47,020 nt of DNA from an uncultured Geobacteraceae bacterium (GTDB taxonomy: Bacteria; Desulfobacterota; Desulfuromonadia; Geobacterales; Pseudopelobacteraceae), in assembly GCA_903862245.1 (NCBI GenBank), contig CAIOXL010000053.1:1-47020 (forward strand). The letters run 5' to 3'. Both the position numbers and the translations under genes were made by a program. The notes beneath the pieces were generated by a model. The model made no database searches, was not told the DNA's origin, and saw only the letters and a list, made by a program, of their open reading frames with translations. Shown piece by piece: positions 17,588 to 26,004 of the stretch (position 1 is its first letter; the number at the start of each line of letters is the position of its first letter).

Positions 17588-19000
17588 ATGACCCCGAAAC
17601 AAGTTGTTGAATTTGCCGAGAAAAATGGCGCGAAGATGGTTGATTACAAGTTTATGGATTTTGTAGGCACATGGCAGCACGTTTCAGTACCTATTACTGA
17701 ATTCGGCGAAGAAACCTTTGAAGAAGGTCAGGGATTTGACGGTTCTTCAATCCGTGGATGGCAGCCTATTCACGCCTCTGATATGATTCTGCTTCCGGAC
17801 CCCACCACTGCAAAAATGGACCCTTTTATCAAGGTTCCGACCATGTCGATCATTTGTGATATTTTCGATCCGATCACCAAGGAAGACTACACACGCGACC
17901 CGCGTAACATTGCGAAAAAAGCTGAAATGTACCTGAAATCAACCGGCATCGGTGATACCGCTTTCTTCGGTCCTGAAGCTGAATTCTTCATTTTTGACGA
18001 TGTCCGCTTCTCCTCAACTGCCAACCAGTCATTCTTTGCTGTTGACTCATCGGAAGGCGCCTGGAATACCGGCCGTGAAGAGTTCCCCAACCTGGGCTAC
18101 AAACCGCGCCACAAAGAAGGCTACTTCCCCTGTTCACCGGTTGATTCCCAGAACGACCTGCGTAACGAAATGGTTCAGGAACTCCAGAACGTCGGTATCC
18201 GTGTTGAGTGTCAGCACCATGAAGTTGCCACCGGCGGCCAGGCTGAAATCGACATGCGCTTCTCTTCGCTGGTTGATATGGCTGACCAGCTGCAGTGGTT
18301 CAAATACGTCATCAAAAACGTCGCCTACCGCAACGGCAAAACAGTTACTTTCATGCCGAAACCGCTTTACGGCGACAACGGTTCCGGTATGCACTGCCAT
18401 CAGTCAATCTGGAAAGACGGGCAGAACCTGTTCGCCGGCGATAAATACGGCGGGCTTTCCCAGATGGCTCTCTGGTACATCGGCGGGATCATCAAGCATG
18501 CCAAGGCTCTCTGCGCCATCACCAACCCAACCACCAACTCGTACAAACGACTGGTGCCCGGTTTTGAAGCACCGGTTAACATGGCATACTCAAGCCGTAA
18601 CCGCTCAGCGTCACTCCGTATTCCAATGATGTCCACCAACCCGAAAGCCAAACGCGTTGAGTACCGTACACCGGATCCGTCCTGCAACGGCTACCTGGCA
18701 TTTGCTGCCATGCTCATGGCCGGCCTCGACGGTATTGAAAACAAAATTGATCCGGGTCAGCCGCTGGACAAGGATATCTACGGTCTTTCTCCGGAAGAGC
18801 TCAAGGATATCCCATCCGCACCGGGTACGCTTGAGGAAGCACTGAAATGCCTCAAGGATGACCACGACTTCCTCCTGAAAGGTGACGTCTTTACCCCTGA
18901 CGTTATCGAAAAATGGATCGAGTACAAAACTGAAGCCGAAGTCAACCCGGTTCGCATGCGTCCGGTACCGCTGGAGTTTGAACTGTACTACGACATTTAA
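17588..19000 (+). CDS. glnA: Glutamine synthetase, type I
   Basis: ATP-dependent synthesis of glutamine from glutamate and ammonia (470 residues, dodecameric GSI-beta length). Signatures seen: the N-terminal FDGSSIRGW, the metal/substrate block [32 protein letters not shown], and NRSASLRIP. Tyr398 in [11 protein letters not shown] corresponds to the adenylylated tyrosine, so activity is probably controlled by GlnE. AAGGAG precedes the ATG. Codon use is strongly biased towards C-ending and other preferred codons, as expected for an abundant protein. A terminator follows. Confidence 0.98.
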   Translation: MTPKQVVEFAEKNGAKMVDYKFMDFVGTWQHVSVPITEFGEETFEEGQGFDGSSIRGWQPIHASDMILLPDPTTAKMDPFIKVPTMSIICDIFDPITKEDYTRDPRNIAKKAEMYLKSTGIGDTAFFGPEAEFFIFDDVRFSSTANQSFFAVDSSEGAWNTGREEFPNLGYKPRHKEGYFPCSPVDSQNDLRNEMVQELQNVGIRVECQHHEVATGGQAEIDMRFSSLVDMADQLQWFKYVIKNVAYRNGKTVTFMPKPLYGDNGSGMHCHQSIWKDGQNLFAGDKYGGLSQMALWYIGGIIKHAKALCAITNPTTNSYKRLVPGFEAPVNMAYSSRNRSASLRIPMMSTNPKAKRVEYRTPDPSCNGYLAFAAMLMAGLDGIENKIDPGQPLDKDIYGLSPEELKDIPSAPGTLEEALKCLKDDHDFLLKGDVFTPDVIEKWIEYKTEAEVNPVRMRPVPLEFELYYDI

Positions 19001-19029
19001 TACACCGAAGGTGCACCATAACAACCATG

Positions 19030-19063
19030 AGAGGCGGGAGCGATCCCGCCTCTTTGCGTTTTT
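19030..19063 (+). terminator. Rho-independent terminator of glnB-glnA
   Basis: GAGGCGGGA, GCGA loop, TCCCGCCTC, then TTTGCGTTTTT, 30 bases after the glnA stop. Confidence 0.88.
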
Positions 19064-19143
19064 GAGTGTGCCACGCAATTGACTTTGCCGGTCTTCTCTG
19101 CTAGAAATGGCGCAGTTTTATTCAGTTTAAAAGGACACTTAAA

Positions 19144-19824
19144 ATGGAAAGTTTCTTTCTCAAGCTTTCGGTGATGCTTGTACCCGGTATGCTGGCAATC
19201 GTCTGTCATGAAGTTTCCCACGGGTACGTCGCCTGGCGCTTTGGCGATCCGACCGCGCGGATGATGGGGCGACTGACGCTGAATCCGTTGAAGCACATCG
19301 ATATTGTCGGCACGCTCATGATCTTCTTTATCGGCATTGGGTGGGCCAAACCGGTGCCGGTGGTGTTTGAAAACCTGCGTAACCCCAAACGGGATATGAT
19401 CTGGGTTGCCGCTGCCGGCCCGATTACCAATATCATGCTGGCAACGGTCTCGGCACTGCTGCTCCGCGGTCTGGTGGCAATCGGCAACCCGGCCGCTTCC
19501 GGTTCTCCGCTTGCCATGCTGCTGGAACCGATCGTGCTGATGCTGGCCTTCTCGGTGTACATAAATCTTCTCCTGGCTATTTTTAATATGATACCGGTGC
19601 CGCCGCTGGATGGCGGGCGGGTACTGGTCGGACTGCTCCCCTACCGCCAGGCGGCCGCCTGGTCACGCATTGAACCCTACGGGATGATTATTATTATCGT
19701 GCTGGTGTTTTTTACCAATATGTTCACGTACATTATTTCCCCGTTTCTCAGGATAGGCGTTCAGCTGCTGGCAGGTCCGCAAAGCGACCTGGTGCTGGGT
19801 GTGACCCGGCTGATGATGCACTGA
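19144..19824 (+). CDS. Site-2-type membrane metalloprotease (M50 family)
   Basis: Small intramembrane protease of 226 residues. The zinc motif HEVSHGY (His22, Glu23, His26) is in the first membrane helix, and the third ligand Asp156 is in PVPPLDGGR near a later helix. About five membrane segments can be drawn and there is no PDZ domain, which matches the short YwhC/S2P-like branch. Its substrate is unknown; relatives cleave membrane-bound regulators or signal peptides. AAGGA precedes the ATG. It lies between the glnA terminator and the M29 operon, 58 bases before the aminopeptidase, with which it may be co-transcribed. Confidence 0.92.
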   Translation: MESFFLKLSVMLVPGMLAIVCHEVSHGYVAWRFGDPTARMMGRLTLNPLKHIDIVGTLMIFFIGIGWAKPVPVVFENLRNPKRDMIWVAAAGPITNIMLATVSALLLRGLVAIGNPAASGSPLAMLLEPIVLMLAFSVYINLLLAIFNMIPVPPLDGGRVLVGLLPYRQAAAWSRIEPYGMIIIIVLVFFTNMFTYIISPFLRIGVQLLAGPQSDLVLGVTRLMMH

Positions 19825-19882
19825 GCCCCCCCCGCACACTATCTTGCATTTCTCATCAACCACCATACGGCAGAGGAACTGA

Positions 19883-20986
19883 ATGAACGATCCCAGAATC
19901 CGGCAGTTTGCAGAAATACTGGTCGATTACTCGACCAGGGTAAAAAAAGGGGATGTGGTACTGATCAATGCAGCAGGGCTGGAGGCACAGCCGCTGGTGA
20001 AGGAGTTGTACGCACTCTGCCTCCAGCGCGGTGCGAAATACGTCGAATACAGCTTTTCGGTGCCGGAGATCGACCGTTTCTTTTTCAACACTGCCACGAA
20101 ACAACAGTTAGCGCACTTTCCGCAGCATAAACTGGATTTCTATAAAACCGTGACCGTGTATATCGGCATCTCTGCCGGTAATAATTCCATGGTCATGGCG
20201 AACGCCCGTCAGGATGCGGTGGTTGCGTATGCAAAGCTGGTCAGGCCCATTATAGATCAGCGGGTCAAGCACACCCGCTGGTGTGTGACCCGCTATCCGA
20301 CCCACGCTTCGGCCCAGGAAGCCCGGATGAGTCTGGACGAGTACGAGGACTATCTGTTCTCGGCCTGCTGCATCGACTGGAAAGCCGAATCCAAAAAACA
20401 GGAAAAACTGAAAAAACTGATGGACCGGACCAAAGCGGTGCGGATTTCCGCCCCCGATACGGAGCTCTGTTTCAGTATCGACGGCCTGCCCGGCATCAAA
20501 TGCGATGGACGTCTCAATATGCCGGACGGCGAGGTCTTTACCGCCCCGGTCCGAAACTCTGTTCAGGGGCATATCACCTATAACTGCCCGAGCATTTATC
20601 AGGGGAAGGAATATAACGGCGTCCGCTTTGAATTTGTTGACGGCAAAATTGTCACGGCCACTGCTGATGGGGGCATGAGCAAAGCTCTGAACAAAATTCT
20701 CGATGCCGATGAAGGTGCCCGCTATATCGGGGAATTTGCCATCGGGGTCAACCCGGGTATCCGTCAGCCGATGCGCAATATACTTTTCGATGAAAAAATC
20801 TTCGGTTCAATTCACTTCACCCCCGGCCAGGCCTACGACGAGTGCGACAACGGCAACCGGTCCTCGGTGCACTGGGATCTGGTGCGTATTCTGGCTGACG
20901 GCGAAATCCGCTTCGACGATGTTCTGATCCAGAAGCACGGTCGCTTTGTTCACAAAGAGCTACTTGAACTTAATCCAACGAAATGA
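19883..20986 (+). CDS. M29-family aminopeptidase
   Basis: Cytoplasmic two-metal exopeptidase (367 residues), related to aminopeptidase T/PepS. The conserved NMPDGEVFTAPV (Glu217), GEFAIGVNPG (Glu284), LFDEKIFGSIHFTPG (Glu304, His311) and SSVHWDLV (His330, Asp332) supply the metal ligands and active-site residues. The family has broad N-terminal specificity. AGAGGAACTG precedes the ATG. Its stop overlaps the ATG of the next gene (ATGA), so it forms a translationally coupled operon with two unknown proteins and an ATPase. Confidence 0.93.
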   Translation: MNDPRIRQFAEILVDYSTRVKKGDVVLINAAGLEAQPLVKELYALCLQRGAKYVEYSFSVPEIDRFFFNTATKQQLAHFPQHKLDFYKTVTVYIGISAGNNSMVMANARQDAVVAYAKLVRPIIDQRVKHTRWCVTRYPTHASAQEARMSLDEYEDYLFSACCIDWKAESKKQEKLKKLMDRTKAVRISAPDTELCFSIDGLPGIKCDGRLNMPDGEVFTAPVRNSVQGHITYNCPSIYQGKEYNGVRFEFVDGKIVTATADGGMSKALNKILDADEGARYIGEFAIGVNPGIRQPMRNILFDEKIFGSIHFTPGQAYDECDNGNRSSVHWDLVRILADGEIRFDDVLIQKHGRFVHKELLELNPTK

Positions 20987-21495
20987 GTGCTGAATATATG
21001 ACACAGATTGCCGACATCGAGTTTGACCAGGATGACTTTGATTTTACTACCATAGACGAGGAGTTGGTGGTGGATGAGCGCTGTCAGCAGATTCTGAAGC
21101 ACTTTTATCTGTTCCTTCAGCAGCAGGGGATGAGCGCTGAAGGTGCCTCCGATCTTGCCTTCAGTGCCGACCTTTACCTGCGCGATTACCTGATCGACTT
21201 TGGCCGCCAGAATATTGTCCGTCCCAAGCCCGGCATTGTCACCACCTTTGCCGGATCGTGGTTTATCACCCATACGCTGGACCCTGACTTAGCCCTTCTT
21301 GAGCGTCATCTGACGGCACTTTCAGAGCTGTACCGTTTTATGCACCGCCAGCATCTGATCTCGGCGTATGAGTTGGCCTTTCTGCTGGATGAGGCGGGGC
21401 AGCTGGAATTCTTCCGCCAGCGGATCGATTCATTCCTGAACATTTCCGCCGACGGTTTTGTGGCGTGGGATGCCGCCTGTCCGGCGACGCTGTAA
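20983..21495 (+). CDS. Conserved-looking hypothetical protein, 170 residues
   Basis: Soluble, predominantly helical and acidic protein; no signal, membrane segment or named domain was recognised. The first 35 residues are rich in Asp/Glu (IEFDQDDFDFTTIDEEL); the centre (YLRDYLIDFGRQNIVRPKPGIVTTFAGSWFI) looks structured. The ATG at 20983 overlaps the aminopeptidase stop; a second in-frame ATG 15 bases on is possible. Coupling to an M29 peptidase suggests a shared process, but no function can be stated. Confidence 0.85.
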   Translation: MSAEYMTQIADIEFDQDDFDFTTIDEELVVDERCQQILKHFYLFLQQQGMSAEGASDLAFSADLYLRDYLIDFGRQNIVRPKPGIVTTFAGSWFITHTLDPDLALLERHLTALSELYRFMHRQHLISAYELAFLLDEAGQLEFFRQRIDSFLNISADGFVAWDAACPATL

Positions 21496-21516
21496 CCGCT
21501 TTTTCGGAGAAACGTC

Positions 21517-21918
21517 ATGGCACGAAAAAAGAACAAACAGATACTCCTGGCTATCCACGATCAAAATCACATCAGAAAAGAGTGGTACATTGATTTTGAC
21601 GGGCCGGAGTTTCAGGGGTTTCTGGCCCGTTTGACCGCAGAGATGAAGCGGTTGGGGGTGGAAGTCACCGTGGTGCGGAACAGGGAATCGGTGATCTCGA
21701 TCACGAGTTATGCCGACCTGCTGAACGTGGTGAAACTATCATCGCCGGATGACGGGCACAGTAACCAGTGTGTCGGGCATATCATCGGCAAAAGCGAGGC
21801 GCTGAATATCATGGATGATATCAGTGCGGCGGTCAGGCGTGTGGCGTTTGCGCCTGAAACGGTCGCTCCCTCCAGCGAATTCAGGAAAGTGTGTCATAAT
21901 TGCGGGTGTGGCTGTTAG
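21517..21918 (+). CDS. Hypothetical protein with C-terminal Cys cluster
   Basis: 133 residues with a good ribosome site (CGGAGA) and a 21-base gap to the preceding gene. The N-terminus is basic (MARKKNKQ). The centre is an alpha/beta region, and the protein ends in CHNCGCGC, four cysteines in eight residues that could hold a metal or an Fe-S group or form disulfides. No family was recognised. It is the third gene of the M29-ATPase operon. Confidence 0.82.
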   Translation: MARKKNKQILLAIHDQNHIRKEWYIDFDGPEFQGFLARLTAEMKRLGVEVTVVRNRESVISITSYADLLNVVKLSSPDDGHSNQCVGHIIGKSEALNIMDDISAAVRRVAFAPETVAPSSEFRKVCHNCGCGC

Positions 21919-21925
21919 GAGCATC

Positions 21926-22789
21926 ATGATCGATTACACGGAAAAATTTGATTCACTCCTCGCCACAATCGGTACCCTGGTTGAGCGTTTGGCGCCTGCG
22001 TGCGACGTACCGGTTGATTTCAATGCCAACCTTGCCTTCCGCTGGGAGCGGTCGGGGGATGCCGGCCGGCTTGGTGCCGTGCCGCATCCGCATCTGTTTG
22101 ACCTGGCTGAACTGGTCGGCATTGATGATATCCGGGATGAGGTGGTGCGCAATACGGCGCAGTTTGTGGCGTCGTTGCCGGCCAATAACGTGCTGCTCTG
22201 GGGGGAGCGTGGCTGCGGGAAATCGTCGCTGGTCAAAGGTCTTCTGAAGATGTTTGCCCCTCACGGGCTGCGGATTGTGGAACTGAAACGGTGGGATATT
22301 CTGGCACTGCCGAAGATAACTGCAGAGCTGCGCGATGCTCCTTTCCGCTTTATCCTTTTCTGTGACGACCTCTCTTTTGATGAAGGGGAAGGGGATTATC
22401 GGGCGCTGAAAACTGTGCTGGACGGAGATATTGAAGAACGTCCCTCGAACGTGCTGATCTACGCCACGTCCAATCGGAGACACCTGATGCCGGAGCGCAT
22501 GTCCGACAACAGTTCCGATTATGAAATACACCCGGAAGAGGCGGTTGGCGAAAAACTGGCCCTGTCGGACCGGTTCGGCCTTTCACTCGGCTTTTACGAG
22601 TTCGAACAGGATGAGTATCTGGACGTTGTTCGTGCCTATGCCGCTTCAAGAAAACTTCCTCTAACCGATGAGGAACTATGCGATAAGGCATTGAAATGGG
22701 CCAGGTTGACCGCTCGCCGGAGCGGTCGTTCCGCACGGCAGTTCATAGATGATCTGGAAGGGCGCACCCTGCTGGGCCAGCGGGAGTAA
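21926..22789 (+). CDS. ATP-binding protein of the DUF815 (AAA-like) family
   Basis: 287-residue P-loop ATPase. Walker A is GERGCGKSS (93-101), Walker B is FILFCDDLSF (142-151), and a sensor-like ATSNRRHL follows; a C-terminal helical lid with SARQFIDDL is present. DUF815 proteins are widespread single-domain ATPases with no settled role. The frame is open about 110 bases upstream but overlaps the previous gene; the ATG at 21926 after TTAGGAGCATC is the sensible start, seven bases behind the Cys-cluster gene. It is the last gene of the operon. Confidence 0.9.
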   Translation: MIDYTEKFDSLLATIGTLVERLAPACDVPVDFNANLAFRWERSGDAGRLGAVPHPHLFDLAELVGIDDIRDEVVRNTAQFVASLPANNVLLWGERGCGKSSLVKGLLKMFAPHGLRIVELKRWDILALPKITAELRDAPFRFILFCDDLSFDEGEGDYRALKTVLDGDIEERPSNVLIYATSNRRHLMPERMSDNSSDYEIHPEEAVGEKLALSDRFGLSLGFYEFEQDEYLDVVRAYAASRKLPLTDEELCDKALKWARLTARRSGRSARQFIDDLEGRTLLGQRE

Positions 22790-22813
22790 ACCGCTACCTG
22801 TTCTGATGGACGC

Positions 22814-22850
22814 AAAAAAACGCACGGGAAAAAAACCTGCTTCCCGTGCG
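22814..22850 (-). terminator. Terminator of the small Cys-rich gene
   Basis: A 10-bp perfect stem (CGCACGGGAA / TTCCCGTGCG) with a 10-base loop; on the minus strand it is followed by seven T. It lies about 37 bases past the minus-strand gene stop and 31 bases past the convergent ATPase stop, and could also slow plus-strand transcripts. Confidence 0.82.
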
Positions 22851-22886
22851 TCGGTCTTGAAACGGTGTGTGATGAGTCAGGGATTA

Positions 22887-23069
22887 CTATTCAATCGGTG
22901 CCGGATCACACAGATTTTCCGCACAGTTGGCCTCGCCGCCGCAGGTGAAACAGTAAAATTTCGGATCGCTGCTGATGGTGGCGATTTCATCAGCCAGCAG
23001 GTTGCTTCTCAGCATGCAGAGATGCCCATGGTGCTCGGCGCCGCAGCGGCAGGTGGCTTTCGTCGTCAT
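22887..23069 (-). CDS. Small Cys-rich (zinc-ribbon-like) hypothetical protein
   Basis: 60 residues with eight cysteines arranged CRCG near the N-terminus, one Cys about ten residues on, then FYCFTCGG and two more near the end, suggesting one or two metal sites. GGAGGAAATATC lies in front of the ATG and a terminator follows the stop, so this is a real monocistronic gene. No family name is offered. It is divergent from rfbB across about 115 bases. Confidence 0.75.
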   Translation of the reverse strand: MTTKATCRCGAEHHGHLCMLRSNLLADEIATISSDPKFYCFTCGGEANCAENLCDPAPIE

Positions 23070-23185
23070 GATATTTCCTCCGTAACAGTTTTGTATGGCT
23101 GCTGATGTGCCGCAACAGTATCAGAACCGCAGACAAAAGAAAACAGCTTCGCTGCTGACAGTCCCCGTAAAGGAGAAACATCGCC

Positions 23186-24259
23186 GTGACATTTAAGCCA
23201 ACATCAGTTCTTGTGACCGGAGGGGCCGGTTTTATCGGTTCCAATTTCATTCATTCATTCATCGCCAATAATCCGGACTGCAGAGTTACCAATCTTGACT
23301 GCCTGACCTATGCCGGCAATCTGAAAAACCTGACCGCCCTGGAAGGGAACCGGCACTACCGCTTTGTCAAAGGGGATATCGGTGACGCCGCAGTGGTGGC
23401 CGGCATTCTTGCGGACCAGCGGATTGATGCGGTTGTGCATTTTGCCGCCGAGTCACATGTGGATCGTTCCATCACCGGCCCGGAACTTTTCGTGCGCACC
23501 AACGTGCTCGGTACCCAGGTTCTGCTGGAGGAAAGCCGCAAACATTGGCAGTCCGGTGCCGTCGACGCGTTCCGCTTCCTCCAGATATCAACTGATGAGG
23601 TCTACGGCAGTCTGGGAGACACCGGCTACTTTACGGAAGAAACGCCGCTGGCCGCCAATTCGCCCTACTCGGCAAGCAAGGCGGGCGCCGATCTGCTGGT
23701 GCGTGCCTATCACGAAACGTTCGGCATGCCGACCCTGAACACCCGTTGCTCCAATAACTACGGTCCCTACCATTTCCCGGAGAAGCTGATTCCGCTGCTC
23801 ATCCACAATATCATCAACAGAAAACCGCTGCCGGTGTACGGCGACGGTCTGAATATCCGCGACTGGCTGCATGTGCGCGATCATGCCGTGGCAATAGAAA
23901 CCGTTCTCAAAACTGCGGCGCCCGGTGCGGTGTATAATATCGGCGGCAACAATGAATGGAAAAACATCGACATCGTCAATCTGGTCTGCGACCTGCTTGA
24001 CAGCCGCCTTGGACGTGCCGACGGAGAGAACCGTGGCTTGATAACCTTTGTAAAAGACCGCCTCGGCCACGACCGGCGCTATGCCATTGATGCATCGCGG
24101 CTCAAGGCCGATCTCGGCTGGGGCCCGTCCTATACTTTTGAACAGGGCATTGCGGAAACGATTGACTGGTATCTTGCCAACCAGGATTGGGTTGCCGAAG
24201 TGACCTCCGGTGCGTATCGCGAATATTACCACCATCAGTACGGCGGGGGTGCTGCATGA
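23186..24259 (+). CDS. rfbB: dTDP-glucose 4,6-dehydratase
   Basis: Second step of dTDP-L-rhamnose synthesis (357 residues). NAD-binding TGGAGFIGSN (11-20), the catalytic acid pair in STDEVYGSL, and the Tyr161-Lys165 pair (SPYSASKAG) are present, as are the substrate-binding NNYGPYHFPEKLIPL and RDWLHVRDH. The GTG at 23186 follows AAGGAG by ten bases. It overlaps rfbD (ATGA). The first-step enzyme (RfbA) and the epimerase RfbC are not in the window, so the pathway is completed elsewhere. Confidence 0.96.
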   Translation: MTFKPTSVLVTGGAGFIGSNFIHSFIANNPDCRVTNLDCLTYAGNLKNLTALEGNRHYRFVKGDIGDAAVVAGILADQRIDAVVHFAAESHVDRSITGPELFVRTNVLGTQVLLEESRKHWQSGAVDAFRFLQISTDEVYGSLGDTGYFTEETPLAANSPYSASKAGADLLVRAYHETFGMPTLNTRCSNNYGPYHFPEKLIPLLIHNIINRKPLPVYGDGLNIRDWLHVRDHAVAIETVLKTAAPGAVYNIGGNNEWKNIDIVNLVCDLLDSRLGRADGENRGLITFVKDRLGHDRRYAIDASRLKADLGWGPSYTFEQGIAETIDWYLANQDWVAEVTSGAYREYYHHQYGGGAA

Positions 24260-25086
24260 TTCTCGTAGTGGGAGCAAACGGCATGCTGGGGCAGGACCTT
24301 ATGGCGCTTCTCGGCGACAGGGGGCGCGGCGTTGATATTGCCGACATCGACATTACCTCCCCGGAATCGGTGCTGGAGGTTATTGGTGAGCTGAAGCCGG
24401 AGGTGGTCATCAACTGCGCCGCCTATACGGATGTGGATGGCTGCGAAAGCAACATTGAAACAGCCATGGCGGTCAACGGCGAAGGGGTCGGCTACCTGGC
24501 GATGGCCTGCCGTGACTCAGGCGCCCTGCTGGTGCAGATCAGCACGGACTATATTTTTGATGGCGGCAAGGGGACCCCGTACGTAGAGGATGATCTCCCG
24601 TGTCCCCTCAGCATTTACGGCGAATCGAAACTGGCGGGCGAGATGAACGCCGCATTCGCTCCGGAGCACCTTATCGTGCGGACCCAGTGGCTGTACGGAC
24701 TGCATGGCAAAAACTTTGTTGAAACCATGCTCCGTATGGGAGCTGAAAAGGACGAACTGACCGTTGTGGATGATCAGATCGGTTCACCCACCTGGGCGAT
24801 TGATCTGGCCCGCGCCATTGTCACACTGATTGATGCCGGCTGCCGCGGCACGTATCACGTTGCCAATGCGGAATACTGCTCCTGGAACGAATTTGCCAAA
24901 GCTATCTTTGCGGAAGCCGGGCTGCAGGTGACCGTCCGGTCGATGACCACGACGGAGATGAACCGGCCGGCCCGGCGGCCACTCTACTCGACGCTTGATT
25001 GCGGCAAGCTGGCGGCGGACACCGGATTCCGTCTGCAGTCCTGGCGGGACGCACTGCGCGGCTATCTGAAACTACGCTCAAAATAA
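24256..25086 (+). CDS. rfbD: dTDP-4-dehydrorhamnose reductase
   Basis: Last step of dTDP-rhamnose synthesis (276 residues). It has GANGMLGQDL (6-15) for NAD(P), the STDYIFDG block and the Tyr121-Lys125 pair in SIYGESKLAGE. The ATG is embedded in the rfbB stop, so translation is coupled. The frame is open further upstream within rfbB, but homology starts at MILVVGANG. It is followed 19 bases later by the cupin gene, extending a nucleotide-sugar operon. Confidence 0.96.
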   Translation: MILVVGANGMLGQDLMALLGDRGRGVDIADIDITSPESVLEVIGELKPEVVINCAAYTDVDGCESNIETAMAVNGEGVGYLAMACRDSGALLVQISTDYIFDGGKGTPYVEDDLPCPLSIYGESKLAGEMNAAFAPEHLIVRTQWLYGLHGKNFVETMLRMGAEKDELTVVDDQIGSPTWAIDLARAIVTLIDAGCRGTYHVANAEYCSWNEFAKAIFAEAGLQVTVRSMTTTEMNRPARRPLYSTLDCGKLAADTGFRLQSWRDALRGYLKLRSK

Positions 25087-25105
25087 CCGCAAGAAAGGAC
25101 ACACT

Positions 25106-25468
25106 ATGGAACGGGGAGAACGGCCGTGGGGAACCTATACGGTTCTTGATGAACACACCGGCTACAAAATCAAACGTATTGAAGTGCTGCCGGGGCAGCG
25201 CCTGTCGCTGCAGATGCATCACCATCGGAGCGAACACTGGATTGTGGTGTCCGGAACCGCTCTGGTGACACGGGGGGACCAGCAGCAGATTATCAACGTC
25301 AACGAATCAACCTTTATTTCGGTCGGGCAGACCCACCGCCTTGAAAATCCGGGTAAAATCCCGCTGGTCATTGTTGAGGTCCAGAGCGGTGAATATCTGG
25401 GCGAGGATGACATAGTCCGCCTCGACGATGATTACCATCGCTGCGAAGAATCTGATGCCCAGCCGTAA
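25106..25468 (+). CDS. Stand-alone cupin, type II phosphomannose isomerase domain
   Basis: 120-residue protein equal to the C-terminal domain of bifunctional mannose-6-phosphate isomerase / GDP-mannose pyrophosphorylases. The sequence RPWGTYTVLDEHTGYKIKRI, the metal-binding cupin motif QMHHHRSEHWIVVSG, and VGQTHRLENPG are characteristic. It should convert fructose 6-phosphate to mannose 6-phosphate. The partner guanylyltransferase is a separate gene 0.5 kb downstream, so the usual fusion is split here. AAGAAAGGAC precedes the ATG. Confidence 0.9.
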   Translation: MERGERPWGTYTVLDEHTGYKIKRIEVLPGQRLSLQMHHHRSEHWIVVSGTALVTRGDQQQIINVNESTFISVGQTHRLENPGKIPLVIVEVQSGEYLGEDDIVRLDDDYHRCEESDAQP

Positions 25469-25991
25469 CGGTTTGCTCAGATCTGCGCTGCTTCCGTATC
25501 TCCTGCTCTGTCTGCTGTGTGCCTGTGCGGGGTGCGCCGCTTCCACCACAACGATCATCGAGGAAGAAGTCGTTACCAATCCCAAGCCGATGTATCGCTA
25601 CACGTCGTTGCTGATCAGGGATCTGGAGCTGAAGCGCGAGATGTACACCGACTCTCCCGATGATGCGGGGCTGGGAACACGTGAACTCCGCTATAAGGGT
25701 CTTCCGGGGGAGTTGTCAGAGCACATTGAGCGCTACGTCAAATCCCACCGCACCTATGCGAAGATCTCCCGTGCCGGGGTGCCGGATGCGACCACGCTGG
25801 TGCTGACCGGGAAGTTCACCCGGCTCGGACGGTTTAAAATCTCGGTAGCGGTCAGTCTGCGTGACGGCGCCACCGACCAGGAAGTGGCCCTGTTCCGCCA
25901 GACGTTGTGGGATGTGCTGGACACCACGGACTCATTCAGTCAGCTCGGGCGTGAAGTTGCCGATTTTATAGACAGAATTCAGTACAAATAA
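25455..25991 (+). CDS. Putative lipoprotein of unknown function
   Basis: About 178 residues. It has a basic start, a hydrophobic stretch (LLPYLLLCLLCACAGC) and several cysteines that can serve as a lipobox (LCAC or CAGC). The mature part begins ASTTTIIEEE and has beta-rich segments (TTLVLTGKFTRLGRF, ISVAVSLRD). The ATG at 25455 sits inside the end of the cupin gene; an in-frame ATG at 25428 is possible but adds residues in front of the signal. It lies between the two halves of mannose activation, suggesting co-transcription and perhaps a role in surface polysaccharide handling; no function is assigned. Confidence 0.75.
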   Translation: MPSRNGLLRSALLPYLLLCLLCACAGCAASTTTIIEEEVVTNPKPMYRYTSLLIRDLELKREMYTDSPDDAGLGTRELRYKGLPGELSEHIERYVKSHRTYAKISRAGVPDATTLVLTGKFTRLGRFKISVAVSLRDGATDQEVALFRQTLWDVLDTTDSFSQLGREVADFIDRIQYK

Positions 25992-26004
25992 CAGGGGTTA
26001 CGTC

